This document shows positions 32,857 through 41,907 of a stretch of DNA of 64,000 nt, piece after piece. Under the pieces are notes generated by a model. The model ran no database searches. It was not told where the DNA came from and worked only from the letters and a program-made list of their open reading frames with translations. Position 1 is the first letter of the stretch; the number at the start of each line of letters is the position of its first letter. The DNA is from an uncultured Collinsella sp. (lineage in GTDB: Bacteria; Actinomycetota; Coriobacteriia; Coriobacteriales; Coriobacteriaceae), in the NCBI GenBank assembly GCA_937925715.1, contig CALAMG010000002.1, positions 1-64,000 on the forward strand, read 5' to 3'. A program made the translations under genes and the position numbers.

Positions 32857-33135
32857 CTACTGGATGTTGTCGCGGATGCCCAGAGCCTTGATGAGCTCAC
32901 GGTACTCGACGATGTCGTTCTTCTTGATGTAGGAGAGAAGACGACGACGACGACCGACGAGCATGAGCAGACCACGACGGGTGTGGAAGTCCTTCTGGTG
33001 GGACTTCATGTGCTCGGTCAGCTCCTTGATGCGCTCGGACAGGATGGCGACCTGAACCTTGGGGTTGCCGGTGTCGACCGGGGTGTTACCGAACTGGGCA
33101 GTCAGCTCCGCCTTGCGCTCTTTGGAAACAGTCAT
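32857..33135 (-). CDS. rpsO: Ribosomal protein S15
   Basis: A 92-aa 30S protein that binds the central domain of 16S rRNA. Typical features: KQLTAQFG-like start (ELTAQFGNTPVDTGNPKVQVA), LTEHMKSHQKDFHTRRGLLMLVGRRRRLLSYIK. The ATG at 33135 (MTVSKERK) follows AAAGGTG; the longer reading is spurious. It is followed by a terminator and then pnp, the usual rpsO-pnp pair. Confidence 0.97.
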   Translation of the reverse strand: MTVSKERKAELTAQFGNTPVDTGNPKVQVAILSERIKELTEHMKSHQKDFHTRRGLLMLVGRRRRLLSYIKKNDIVEYRELIKALGIRDNIQ

Positions 33136-33273
33136 TGTTTCACCTTTCGTTTTGCGTCGCCATCGGGCGACTCGATTCGCCTCGGACTGGGAAGCCGCCG
33201 GTGGAGCGAGCAACCAAGGTCGAGGTACCAACAGGTCGGTATGTTACCACAAGCAGCCCGCGCCTGCGCATCA

Positions 33274-34023
33274 TCACCGACCCAACATGAATTCCATCGC
33301 ACGGAGGCGCTGATCGGTATGCGTCGCCGCCCACACATGCGAAAGGCCGAGCAGGAACGCCGCCGTATGCGAGTCGATTTTCTCGGCCTTAAGCGCATCG
33401 AAGGTCATGGACATGAGGGCGCGCAGCCATGCGACCTCACCAGTCGACACCAGCTCGGCACCCGGAACGCTCGACGCGCACGATCCGCACATGAGCCCGC
33501 CCGCCTGTGGTGAAAAATACGACAACATGGGGTCTCCGCACAGCACGCAGGCCGAAAAATCGGGTCGATAGCCAACGTGTGACAGCAGCTTAAAGACATA
33601 TGCCGCCACAAGTAGGTCCATATGTGCCGAGTCAAGCCCGCTGCCCACCAGGGCAAGCGCTCGCTGCGTGATGGCAAAGGTAAACGGGTCCTCGGCGTCC
33701 TCGAACGAGCACACGCGCGCGACCTCGGCGATCGCGCTTGCGGCGCAAGTCGTCTCGTAATCGGGCGCAGCGCCGAGCGGCGCCTCCATAAGCTCGGCCT
33801 GGGAAACCACGTCGAGTGACCGTCCATGTGCGAGCAGCATATCGACCGTACAGAAAAGCTCGCAGCGCGCAGCCAGGCGTCCGCCGGGTTTGCGGGCGCC
33901 CTTTGCCACGGCACGAACCTGCCGACCCCGCTCGTCGAGCATCGTCAAGATCAGGTCGGTCTCTTTGAGCTTAGTCTTATCGAGCACGAGCACTTTCGTG
34001 CGATATGTCCGGGAGCCTGCCAT
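33274..34023 (-). CDS. recO: DNA repair protein RecO
   Basis: A 249-aa RecFOR-pathway protein that loads RecA at gaps by annealing DNA and displacing SSB. N-terminal OB fold (YRTKVLVLDKTKLKETDLILTML), helical middle, and a C-terminal zinc site CVLCG ... CGSC. Normal length. It follows era by 15 nt, the common era-recO order. Confidence 0.94.
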   Translation of the reverse strand: MAGSRTYRTKVLVLDKTKLKETDLILTMLDERGRQVRAVAKGARKPGGRLAARCELFCTVDMLLAHGRSLDVVSQAELMEAPLGAAPDYETTCAASAIAEVARVCSFEDAEDPFTFAITQRALALVGSGLDSAHMDLLVAAYVFKLLSHVGYRPDFSACVLCGDPMLSYFSPQAGGLMCGSCASSVPGAELVSTGEVAWLRALMSMTFDALKAEKIDSHTAAFLLGLSHVWAATHTDQRLRAMEFMLGR

Positions 34024-34038
34024 GCGCGCCGCGCGTCC

Positions 34039-35106
34039 TTAGTCCTCGGCGTTGTAGCCAAAGCGGCGAATCTGGGCCTCGTCGTCACGCCAGCCGGCCT
34101 TGACCTTCACGTCCAGCTCCAAAAAGACCTGCGTGCCAAAAATGCGTTCAAGATCGCGTCGGGCGTCGATACCGATATGCTTGATCATCTCGCCGCCCTT
34201 GCCGATGATGATGCCCTTTTGGCCCTCGCGCTCGACGTAAATGGTGGCGTGAACGCGCAGCACCTTCTTGGTCTGCTCGAGCGCATCGCAGATCACGCCA
34301 ACGGAGTGCGGAATCTCATCACGGGTGCGGCGCAAGACCTTCTCGCGCACAAACTCGGCAACGAGCGTCTCATCGGAAGCGTCGGTACCCATGTCCTCGG
34401 GGAACCAACGCGGCCCCTCGGGCAAAAAGTGCGCAACGGTCTCTATAAAGGCATCGACGTTGAAGTTCTTGACCGACGACGTCACGATCTCGTCGTCATA
34501 TTCCATGAGCTCGTGGGCGGCCTTAAGCTGCTCCATGACCTGTGCGGGGTCGGCCTCATCGGCCTTTGTGAGCACCAAGACCTTCTTGGAACGGGCATTC
34601 TTGACGCGCTCGGCAACCCAGGCATCTCCCCTGCCAATGGGCTTGGTGGCATCAATTAAAAACGCGACGACGTCGACATCGTTCAGCTCGAACAGCGCGC
34701 TCTTGTTGAGCTCGGACCCCAGACCGTCCTTGGGCTTGTGAATACCCGGGGTATCGACAAAGACCAGCTGGTAGCCGGGACGGTTGACGACGGCGCGCAT
34801 GCGACGGCGGGTCGTCTGTGCCACCGGCGAGGTGATGGCGACCTTTTTGCCATAGCAGGCGTTGAGCAGCGTGGACTTGCCGGCGTTGGGACGACCGACC
34901 AGGGCCACAAAACCGCTGCGGAAACCGGGTTCCACGTCGCCAAAGCCCGCGAGGTTGTCGTCCTCGTCGCACAGGGCGTCGAGCTCCTCGTCGCTCATGC
35001 CCTCAAACGGGTCGAACTCCTCGACATCCTCGAGCTCCTCGGTATCCACCGCGTCCAGGACCTCGTCATCCAAAACTTCATCGGTAGGCTGCATATTGTC
35101 GGACAT
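34039..35106 (-). CDS. era: GTPase Era with acidic N-terminal extension
   Basis: A 355-aa ribosome-assembly GTPase that binds the 3' end of 16S rRNA. G1 GRPNAGKS (residues 71-78), DTPGIHKP (G3), LTKAD (G4), and a KH domain with GIIIGKGGEMIKHIG. It is about 55 residues longer than usual: residues 1-60 are a very acidic tail (EVLDDEVLDAVDTEELEDVEE ...). ATG codons at 35106 and 35094 are in frame; GGGATTCC upstream gives little help. Part of phoH-ybeY-dgkA-era-recO. Confidence 0.95.
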   Translation of the reverse strand: MSDNMQPTDEVLDDEVLDAVDTEELEDVEEFDPFEGMSDEELDALCDEDDNLAGFGDVEPGFRSGFVALVGRPNAGKSTLLNACYGKKVAITSPVAQTTRRRMRAVVNRPGYQLVFVDTPGIHKPKDGLGSELNKSALFELNDVDVVAFLIDATKPIGRGDAWVAERVKNARSKKVLVLTKADEADPAQVMEQLKAAHELMEYDDEIVTSSVKNFNVDAFIETVAHFLPEGPRWFPEDMGTDASDETLVAEFVREKVLRRTRDEIPHSVGVICDALEQTKKVLRVHATIYVEREGQKGIIIGKGGEMIKHIGIDARRDLERIFGTQVFLELDVKVKAGWRDDEAQIRRFGYNAED

Positions 35107-35118
35107 GGGAATCCCTTT

Positions 35119-35496
35119 CTAAATAAAGTCAAGCGCGTGGGCAAAGACAAGCAAGCCCACGATCGCGGCGGTAATGGAAAGAACGTATACAGAGGCAGCG
35201 GCGATATCCTTCGCACGTTTGGCCAGTGGATGCAGCTCCTGGGTCGCCAGGTCGACGATAGCCTCCATAGCGGTGTTGCACAGCTCACCGTGAATCACCA
35301 GGCCACAACAGATGATAATCGTGGCCCACTCGGCAATATCGAGCCCCACGATGCAGCCGGCAATGACGGTACACATGCCCGCTACGAGCATGACCTTGAT
35401 ATTGCGCTCGGTCTTGACGGCGGTGACGAAGCCCTCCATGGCGTAGGAAAACGACTTTAAGAAGGACGGATGGTCCTTGTTCGATCCGGGAATCAT
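35119..35496 (-). CDS. dgkA: Diacylglycerol/undecaprenol kinase family protein
   Basis: A 125-aa membrane kinase with three hydrophobic helices. The family motif ELCNTAMEAIVDL plus AKRAKDIAAASV, including the catalytic Glu, is intact. In Gram-positives this family mainly phosphorylates undecaprenol to recycle the cell-wall lipid carrier; which lipid is used here is not readable. The N-terminus FLKSFSYAMEGFVTAVKTERNIKVM is typical. It lies between ybeY (9 nt) and era (12 nt). Confidence 0.93.
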   Translation of the reverse strand: MIPGSNKDHPSFLKSFSYAMEGFVTAVKTERNIKVMLVAGMCTVIAGCIVGLDIAEWATIIICCGLVIHGELCNTAMEAIVDLATQELHPLAKRAKDIAAASVYVLSITAAIVGLLVFAHALDFI

Positions 35497-35505
35497 AGAC
35501 GGCTC

Positions 35506-36015
35506 CTAGTCGTGGGCGTGGTTGGTGATGGGGCCGACGTGGACTAGCTTAGGGTCCTCGCCGCGCTCAAGCGCCAGATCGCGCAGGATGGCGTCCTCGC
35601 GGGCCTCCATGACCTCGGCCTCGTCGTCCTCGATGTGGTCATAGCCCAGCAGGTGCAGCATGCCGTGTACGAGCATCAGACGACACTCGTCAGCGGGGCT
35701 ATTGCCAAAACCGGGGGCCTGACGGGCAATAACCTGCGGGGCCAAGATGATATCGCCGAGCTCGAGCGTCTCGTCGGCGGGAATATCCTCGTCAAAGGCC
35801 GAGTCGCATTCAAACGAGAGCACATCGGTGGTGCGGTCGATACCGCGCCACTCGTGGTTGAGCCCGTGCATCTCGTCCTCGTCGACATACGAAAGGGAAA
35901 TCTCGACTTCACGCTCAACGCCCTCGGCGGCAAGCACAACCTCGCAGATGTGCTCCACCTCCTGCGCGTCGAGCAGCGTATCGAGCTCGGCATCGTTGCT
36001 GATCAATACACTCAA
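35506..36015 (-). CDS. ybeY: Endoribonuclease YbeY
   Basis: A 169-aa zinc enzyme needed for 16S rRNA 3' maturation and 70S quality control. Motif HGMLHLLGYDH gives His117, His121 and His127. RTTDVLSFE precedes it, as expected. The start is a TTG at 36015: AAAGGAG lies 5 nt upstream, and TTG sits in the TTGA that also ends phoH (4-nt overlap). No ATG is closer to the conserved N-terminus. Confidence 0.94.
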   Translation of the reverse strand: MSVLISNDAELDTLLDAQEVEHICEVVLAAEGVEREVEISLSYVDEDEMHGLNHEWRGIDRTTDVLSFECDSAFDEDIPADETLELGDIILAPQVIARQAPGFGNSPADECRLMLVHGMLHLLGYDHIEDDEAEVMEAREDAILRDLALERGEDPKLVHVGPITNHAHD

Positions 36016-36998
36016 CGGGACTCCTTTCGGTCACGTACGCGCTTCTCGCGCACATCATCATAAGTATCGTATGCCTCGACGATACGTCCCACCAAGGCAT
36101 GGCGCACCACGTCGGCACGCTCGAGGTGCGAAAATGCGACATCATCGACACGGCCCAAAATATTCTCGACATCCGCCAAGCCACCACGACGACCCACCAG
36201 GTCACGCTGGCTCAGGTCGCCGGTAATCACGAACTTGGAGTTGAAGCCCAAGCGCGTCAGGAACATCTTCATCTGCTCGGGCGTGGTATTTTGCGCCTCG
36301 TCGAGCACCACGAAGGCATCGCTCAGCGTGCGGCCGCGCATGTAGGCAAGCGGGGCGATCTCGATCACGCCACGCTCCATAAGCTCATCGGTGCGCTCGC
36401 GATCCATCATGTCAAAAAGGGCGTCGTAGAGCGGACGCATGTAGGGATCGATCTTTTCCTCAAGGGTACCGGGCAAAAAGCCCAGATTCTCCCCCGCCTC
36501 GACAACCGGACGCGTCAAGATCAGACGGCCTACCTCGTGACGCTTGAGCGCGGCAACGGCGAGCGCCATGGCCAGATAGGTCTTACCGGTGCCGGCAGGA
36601 CCCAGGCCAAAGGTGATGGTATGCGAGCGAATGGCATCCACATAGCGCTTTTGCCCGAGCGTCTTGGGACGAATGACGCGGCCGCGATACGAAAGCAGCA
36701 CGTCATCGCGAAGCGACGTAGCCTCGTGCTCACCGTCGCGCAAGACGGCCAGGCAGCGAGAGACATCGTCGGCAGACAGCGTGCGCCCGGCGGCCGCCTC
36801 GCGAAAAGCGTGTTCGAAAAAACGCGCCACGAGTTCGACCTCGTCCGGGTCGCCGCTCACGGCGATGTTATCGCCACGGGCGACCACGTGGGCGCGAACC
36901 AAGCTCTCGAGCGCACGAAGGACGCCGTCGCCGGCGCCCAAAACGCGCGAGGGATCAATTCCCTCGGGAACGGTAAGTCTAATCTTCGAGGCTTCCAT
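36012..36998 (-). CDS. phoH: PhoH family ATPase (PhoL-like)
   Basis: A 328-aa P-loop ATPase of the PhoH family, often linked to RNA metabolism and placed before ybeY. N-terminal KH-like region (LTVPEGIDPSRVLG), then VIRPKTLGQKRYVDAI, Walker A GPAGTGKT, LTRPVVEAGENLGFLPG and Walker B VVLDEAQNTT, TGDLSQRDL. The ATG at 36998 has AGGGAGG; the extension to 37103 would run into mtaB. It overlaps the mtaB 3' end by 20 nt. Confidence 0.95.
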   Translation of the reverse strand: MEASKIRLTVPEGIDPSRVLGAGDGVLRALESLVRAHVVARGDNIAVSGDPDEVELVARFFEHAFREAAAGRTLSADDVSRCLAVLRDGEHEATSLRDDVLLSYRGRVIRPKTLGQKRYVDAIRSHTITFGLGPAGTGKTYLAMALAVAALKRHEVGRLILTRPVVEAGENLGFLPGTLEEKIDPYMRPLYDALFDMMDRERTDELMERGVIEIAPLAYMRGRTLSDAFVVLDEAQNTTPEQMKMFLTRLGFNSKFVITGDLSQRDLVGRRGGLADVENILGRVDDVAFSHLERADVVRHALVGRIVEAYDTYDDVREKRVRDRKESR

Positions 36999-38271
36999 GA
37001 ACCTCCCTGCGTGCATGGACCAAGCCGGAATCATCGACTCCGATGATAGCAACATCGAGCAGGCACGGGGCTGTAAGTCCACAGGTATCGTCAAGACGGG
37101 CATGATGGAACGAGCCGAGCGTCAGGTTGTCACCATACTCGAGCACGGCACGTTCGACAGTGCCCACGCGACGACGAGCGTCGGCAATAGCGAGCTCCTG
37201 CGCGGCGGCCCGCATACGGCGGCTGCGCTCGGCCATAACCTCGGGCGGCACCTGGTCGGGCATGTCGGCAGCAAGGGTACCGGGACGCTTGCTGTAGCGG
37301 AACACGTGCATACGCGAGAAACCCACGCGGCGGCACAGCGCCAGTGACTCCTCGAACTCCTCGTCCGTCTCACCGGGAAAACCGACAATGACATCGCACG
37401 AAAGAGACACCTGGGGCAAGTTGGCGCGAATCATACGCACCGTGTCCTCAAAGGCCTCGGCGCTATAGGGACGGCCCATGCGATGCAGGGTCGCCGTGCA
37501 GCCGGACTGCACGGGCAGGTGCAAAAACGGGGCGATACGCTGCGGATAGCGCGCCATAACCTTAAGCAGGCGCTCAGAGATATCCATGGGCTCGACCGAG
37601 GAAATGCGCACATGCGGAATAGACGTGCGCTCCATGATGGCCTCGAGCAGCTCATCGATTTCGACATGCTCGTCGGTCGCGGTCTTGCCATCGTAGGCAC
37701 CCAGGTTCACACCGGTCAGCACCACCTCGGGCACGCCGGCCTCCTGGGCCTCGCGAACTTGCTCGAGCACGGACTCGACGGGCACGGAGCGCTCGGGGCC
37801 GCGTGCCTTCCACACAATGCAATAGGTGCAGCGATGGTTGCAGCCGTCCTGAATCTTCACGCCCAGGCGAGAGCGGCCGAGCGCATCGACCACCTCGCCA
37901 TCGCTGCAGGCGGGAACGCTATCGGACTCAACGCCCAGCACCTCGCAGACGCGATCGGCGACATCGATCTTGGACGGCTCGGCGATCACGCGATCCGAAA
38001 GCTCCAACAGCTCCTCGGGATGCAAATTGACCACGCATCCGGTCACGACAACATATGGCTCGTTTGGATGGGACAGCGCATGACGAACGGCCTTACGGGT
38101 CTTGGCCTCGGCCTCCCCCGTCACGGCACAGGTGTTAATGACGATCAGTTCTGCATCCTGAGGCTCCACCATTGCAAAACCCAAGCGCATAAGATCGGCA
38201 GTGATACGGTCGGACTCAACCCGGTTGACACGGCATCCGAGGTTGACAACAGAGATATGAGGTGCGAGCAC
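36979..38271 (-). CDS. mtaB: tRNA t6A37 methylthiotransferase MtaB
   Basis: A 430-aa radical SAM enzyme converting t6A37 to ms2t6A37 in tRNAs for ANN codons. N-terminal VVNLGCRVNRVESD, NTCAVTGEAEAKTRK and VTGCVVN cysteines; radical SAM CNHRCTYCIVWKARG; IRISS-type VRISSVEP and GFPGETDEEF; short TRAM-like C-terminus. The VTGEA and KIQDGCNHRC motifs place it with MtaB/YqeV rather than MiaB. It starts 9 nt after the first dnaJ. Confidence 0.94.
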   Translation of the reverse strand: MLAPHISVVNLGCRVNRVESDRITADLMRLGFAMVEPQDAELIVINTCAVTGEAEAKTRKAVRHALSHPNEPYVVVTGCVVNLHPEELLELSDRVIAEPSKIDVADRVCEVLGVESDSVPACSDGEVVDALGRSRLGVKIQDGCNHRCTYCIVWKARGPERSVPVESVLEQVREAQEAGVPEVVLTGVNLGAYDGKTATDEHVEIDELLEAIMERTSIPHVRISSVEPMDISERLLKVMARYPQRIAPFLHLPVQSGCTATLHRMGRPYSAEAFEDTVRMIRANLPQVSLSCDVIVGFPGETDEEFEESLALCRRVGFSRMHVFRYSKRPGTLAADMPDQVPPEVMAERSRRMRAAAQELAIADARRRVGTVERAVLEYGDNLTLGSFHHARLDDTCGLTAPCLLDVAIIGVDDSGLVHARREVHGSLED

Positions 38272-38280
38272 ACGGGCTCC

Positions 38281-39429
38281 TTAATCGAGGATGTCGTCGA
38301 GGGCACTCTTGATACGATCGGTCACCGACTTCTTACCGGAGGCGACGTCATCGCCCATCTCGTCGGCAAAGGCGCGAAGCAGTTCGCGCTGCTTATTGGA
38401 GAGATTGGTGGGGACGGCCACGCGCAGCTGCACGATCAGTCGACCGCGCGAACCGCCACCGCCGATACGCGGCATGCCGTAATTGTTGACGCTCACGGTG
38501 TCACCGTACTGTGTGCCGGCAGGGACGCACACCTTGACGACCTCGTCAGGCATAATGCCCTCGACCTCAATCTCGCAACCGAGCGCGGCCTGTGCAATCG
38601 AGATATCGCTCACCAGATACAGGTCATCGCCATTACGCTTAAAACGCTCGTGGTCGGCGACACGCACGTTGACGATCAGGTCGCCCGACGGCTCGCCACG
38701 AAGGCCGGCCTCGCCAAAACCACTCACGCGCAGCTGACGACCGGTCGAAACACCAGCGGGAATATCGATGTCAATCTTTTCGTGAGAAGGCGTGCGGCCC
38801 TGGCCATCACAGGTCTCGCAGGGATGATCGATGACCGTGCCTTCGCCGTGGCAGTCGGGACAGGGCGAAGAGGACTGAACCTGGCCTAGGAAAGAACGCT
38901 GGACCGTCGTCACATAGCCTGTGCCGTGACAGCGGCTGCACTGCTTTTCGGTCGCGCCCTCGGCCTTGCCGGTACCATTGCAGTCCTCGCAAGGTGCAAG
39001 ACGGTCGTAGCTGATCGTCTTTTTGCAGCCGAGCGCCGCCTCCTCGAGCGTCACCGAAAGGGAGATGGCCATATCGCGACCGCGACGACGCTCGCGACGG
39101 CTGCGAGCGCCACCACCGGCACCACCGCCAAAGAACGACGAGAACAGGTCGTCCATGCCCATGCCGCCAAAGATATCGTTGATGTCGACATAGCCAGAGC
39201 CACCGGGGCCGTCCGCGGTGCCGTAACGGTCGTAGTTAGCACGCTTCTGCTCATCGGAAAGAACGGAATAGGCCTCGTTGAGCTCTTTGAACTTGGCCTC
39301 GGCCTCGGGGTCGTCCGAAACATCCGGGTGTACCGTACGGGCTTTCTTTAGAAACGCGCGTTTAATCGTCCGCGCGTCGGCATCCTTGTCAACGCCAAGT
39401 ACCTCGTAGTAATCCCTATTTTCCGACAC
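38281..39429 (-). CDS. dnaJ: Chaperone protein DnaJ (class I)
   Basis: A 382-aa Hsp40 that delivers substrates to DnaK. J domain (residues 4-69) with HPD at 34-36, Gly-rich region (about 75-115), four zinc repeats CEDCNGTG, CSRCHGTG, CPDCHGEG and CETCDGQG, and two C-terminal domains. The start is a GTG at 39429, preceded by GGAAGGA, encoding MSENRDYYEVLG. Upstream is a second dnaJ-like gene; no dnaK, grpE or hrcA is present in this stretch. Confidence 0.96.
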   Translation of the reverse strand: MSENRDYYEVLGVDKDADARTIKRAFLKKARTVHPDVSDDPEAEAKFKELNEAYSVLSDEQKRANYDRYGTADGPGGSGYVDINDIFGGMGMDDLFSSFFGGGAGGGARSRRERRRGRDMAISLSVTLEEAALGCKKTISYDRLAPCEDCNGTGKAEGATEKQCSRCHGTGYVTTVQRSFLGQVQSSSPCPDCHGEGTVIDHPCETCDGQGRTPSHEKIDIDIPAGVSTGRQLRVSGFGEAGLRGEPSGDLIVNVRVADHERFKRNGDDLYLVSDISIAQAALGCEIEVEGIMPDEVVKVCVPAGTQYGDTVSVNNYGMPRIGGGGSRGRLIVQLRVAVPTNLSNKQRELLRAFADEMGDDVASGKKSVTDRIKSALDDILD

Positions 39430-39510
39430 GACCGAATCCTTCCAACTTTCATTATTGTCACAGTGCGTCCTATACCCAAGCTGGGCCGGGCGCAAACAGA
39501 GGGTTTGATG

Positions 39511-40614
39511 TTATTGCATTCCGTACGGCGAAAGCACGGCCCGCTGCGAGCAGCTCGCGAACCAAACCGACACGAGCGCGAACATAAAACCGTTGGCAAA
39601 TCCATTGGCAAACTGCATCGCGCCGCGTTTCCACCACAGCAGACTGCGATGAAGCACGCCGTCCGACAGCACCATGAACAAGCCCATGGCAAACGGAATG
39701 AAGCACATCATGGCGAAGGCGGAGAACACGCCCGAGATGGCCGACAGCACCAAAAACGGAGCGATAATGCCCATGAGGTAGAAGCCGGTGCGAGCCTTAC
39801 CCTCCAGGCGCTCGGCCTCGACGTGCGCACGACCGACCAGATCGCCGCCCGAAGCGCCGTTCGTGCCGGCGTGACCCATGTTGGGGATGCGCACCTCGTC
39901 GCCATCATGCGTGCCGGCGGGAAACTCAATCGTCTGCTCGGAGGTCACACGGACACGGCCGCTGCCACTGCAATCGGGGCAGGGGTCGGCAACGACCTTG
40001 CCGGAACCGCCGCACTCAGGACAAACCGTCTGGAACGTGCCCGCACCAAACAGGAAGGACAGGTCGACATCGATATGGCCGCGACCACCGCAGCTCGGGC
40101 AGGTATGGGCGTGATCGGATGATACAGAACCCGAGCCGCCGCAGTGACCACAGGTATCGAAGCGCGTGTAGCGCACGGTCTTGCGGGCGCCCTCCTTGGC
40201 CTCTTTGGCGTCGAGCTTGATATCGACGACCACGTTGGCGCCGTTCTCGGGATTATAGGCAGCCTGGCCGCGACGGGGCTGGCCCCAGGCGCCCCCAAAG
40301 GGGAAACCGCCCTCAAAGGGATTGCCATAGCCCGCGCTGCCGGCATAGCCGCCGCCATAGGGCGAAGCCGTCGGCGCACCGGCAAAGGGATTGCCCGAGC
40401 GCATGGCGTCATAGCGAGCACGCTTCTGCTCGTCCGAAAGCACGGCGTAGGCTTCGGAAACCTCTTTGAACTTTTCCTCGGCATCTGGCTCTTTATTGAC
40501 GTCCGGATGGAGCTTGCGGGCCTTTTGTTGGAAGGCCTTTTGAATATCACGCGAGGTGGCGTCCTTGGAGACGCCCAAAATCTCGTAGTAATCTTTTTCG
40601 TTCATCGTCGCCAT
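39511..40614 (-). CDS. DnaJ-like protein with C-terminal membrane domain
   Basis: A 367-aa paralogue of DnaJ. J domain at residues 7-72 with HPD (36-38), Gly/Tyr-rich region (about 74-120), four zinc repeats CGHCGGSG (155-162), CPSCGGRG, CPECGGSG and CPDCSGSG (212-219), and a short beta region with FPAGTHDGDEVRIPNMGHAG. After about residue 275 the usual second substrate-binding and dimerisation domains are missing; instead there are three hydrophobic segments (about 277-297, 298-317, 336-355) and a short tail. It should be membrane-anchored. The ATG at 40614 follows AGGAGG at 9 nt. It is followed 81 nt later by the normal dnaJ. Confidence 0.88.
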   Translation of the reverse strand: MATMNEKDYYEILGVSKDATSRDIQKAFQQKARKLHPDVNKEPDAEEKFKEVSEAYAVLSDEQKRARYDAMRSGNPFAGAPTASPYGGGYAGSAGYGNPFEGGFPFGGAWGQPRRGQAAYNPENGANVVVDIKLDAKEAKEGARKTVRYTRFDTCGHCGGSGSVSSDHAHTCPSCGGRGHIDVDLSFLFGAGTFQTVCPECGGSGKVVADPCPDCSGSGRVRVTSEQTIEFPAGTHDGDEVRIPNMGHAGTNGASGGDLVGRAHVEAERLEGKARTGFYLMGIIAPFLVLSAISGVFSAFAMMCFIPFAMGLFMVLSDGVLHRSLLWWKRGAMQFANGFANGFMFALVSVWFASCSQRAVLSPYGMQ

Positions 40615-40672
40615 GCGCGGCAACCTCCTGCTCACAGCAGCGTATATATTGCGGTAATTCTACCCGAGCGGC

Positions 40673-41905
40673 CTAAGCTAGACCCCAAAACAGCTCGAAC
40701 AGCATATTTCCATCGAGCCAGCCCAAGTGGGTCGGCGCTAAACGGGCGCGGGCGCGACCTGCGATAACGTCTTTTGAGGTGACGCGCCCCGCCTGTCCTT
40801 CAACATGATCGGGCGCCCAGGTGGCAAGGCCCAACTCGAGCGCACGGTCGCAGGCCGCCGCCAGCTCGTCTGCAGCAATCACGCTTGCCGATTGAACCAA
40901 CAGTTCGGACCCAATGCCACGTGTCATGCGGCAGGCGAGCATCAAATCCTCGGCCACCGCCTCGCGCTGCGACAGATACTCGGCATCAAAGGTCGTCGCG
41001 GCATCGTCGCGTTGTACCAGACGCACGCGATGCGCTTCGCCGCGAGCAGGCACGTCGGGATACAGCCCGGCCAAACGATCGAAATCCTCGGCGTCGAGCA
41101 TACCGGCGGCAGAACGACCCAAACCCAAATAGCCCTGTCCGGTCCAATAGGCAATGTTGTGGGCGCATTCATGCCCATCGAGCGCGTAGCTCGCCACCTC
41201 ATACGGATGGTAGCCCGCCGAACTCAGCCGCTCGCGCGCAACGTCCATGCATGCGGCTTGGAAATCCTCATCGGGCTCGAGCGACTCATCGCGGCACGCC
41301 ATGCGATAGAGGGGCGTCCCCTCCTCGAGCGTGAGCGGGTAAACCGACACATGATGCGGAGCCGCCGTCAGCACGCCATCGAGCGTGCTCTTCCAACTCG
41401 CTGCGGTCTGTCCGGGAAGCCCACACATAAGATCGCACGACACGTCAAGCCCAGCGTTCTTGACCGTCGCGATGGCAGCGAGCGCCCGATCGGCATCGTG
41501 AATACGGCCAATCGCAGCAAGCTCGTCGTTGTCGAGGGTTTGGACTCCCAGAGAAATGCGCGTGACGCCCACCCCGGCAAGCGCCGCGGTGAGCTGCGAA
41601 GTCAACGACTCAGGATTAGCCTCGCAGGTAAACTCAACGGGCTTACACCACGCAGAGATACGCCGGGCGAGTTCTACCAGACGCTCCCCCGCCAGCGACG
41701 GCGTGCCGCCGCCAACATAGACGGTGCGGACCTGCGCAAGCGCCCCGGCGTCTCCAAAGTCATCGAGGCGTGCATGCAGCTGCTCAAAATAGGCATCGAG
41801 CGCAGCGCTCAGGTCGCACGGAGCGAAACTGCGCGAGTCAAAGTCGCAATAGCGGCATTTTTGAGCGCAAAACGGCACGTGCACATACAGCGCGGTAACG
41901 GCCAC
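40673..41905 (-). CDS. hemW: Radical SAM heme chaperone HemW-like (coproporphyrinogen-III-oxidase family)
   Basis: A 410-aa radical SAM protein. N-terminal LYVHVPFCAQKCRYCDF with the CxxxCxxC cluster motif, VYVGGGTPS, CEANPES, RISLGVQTLDNDEL and the C-terminal HemW domain. In HemN the motif continues CxxxCxxCxC; here it is CDF, as in HemW, which inserts heme into target proteins and is not an oxidase. It follows lepA and dusB, the usual lepA-hemW neighbourhood. It ends 58 nt before the membrane DnaJ. Confidence 0.93.
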   Translation of the reverse strand: MAVTALYVHVPFCAQKCRYCDFDSRSFAPCDLSAALDAYFEQLHARLDDFGDAGALAQVRTVYVGGGTPSLAGERLVELARRISAWCKPVEFTCEANPESLTSQLTAALAGVGVTRISLGVQTLDNDELAAIGRIHDADRALAAIATVKNAGLDVSCDLMCGLPGQTAASWKSTLDGVLTAAPHHVSVYPLTLEEGTPLYRMACRDESLEPDEDFQAACMDVARERLSSAGYHPYEVASYALDGHECAHNIAYWTGQGYLGLGRSAAGMLDAEDFDRLAGLYPDVPARGEAHRVRLVQRDDAATTFDAEYLSQREAVAEDLMLACRMTRGIGSELLVQSASVIAADELAAACDRALELGLATWAPDHVEGQAGRVTSKDVIAGRARARLAPTHLGWLDGNMLFELFWGLA

Positions 41906-41907
41906 CC

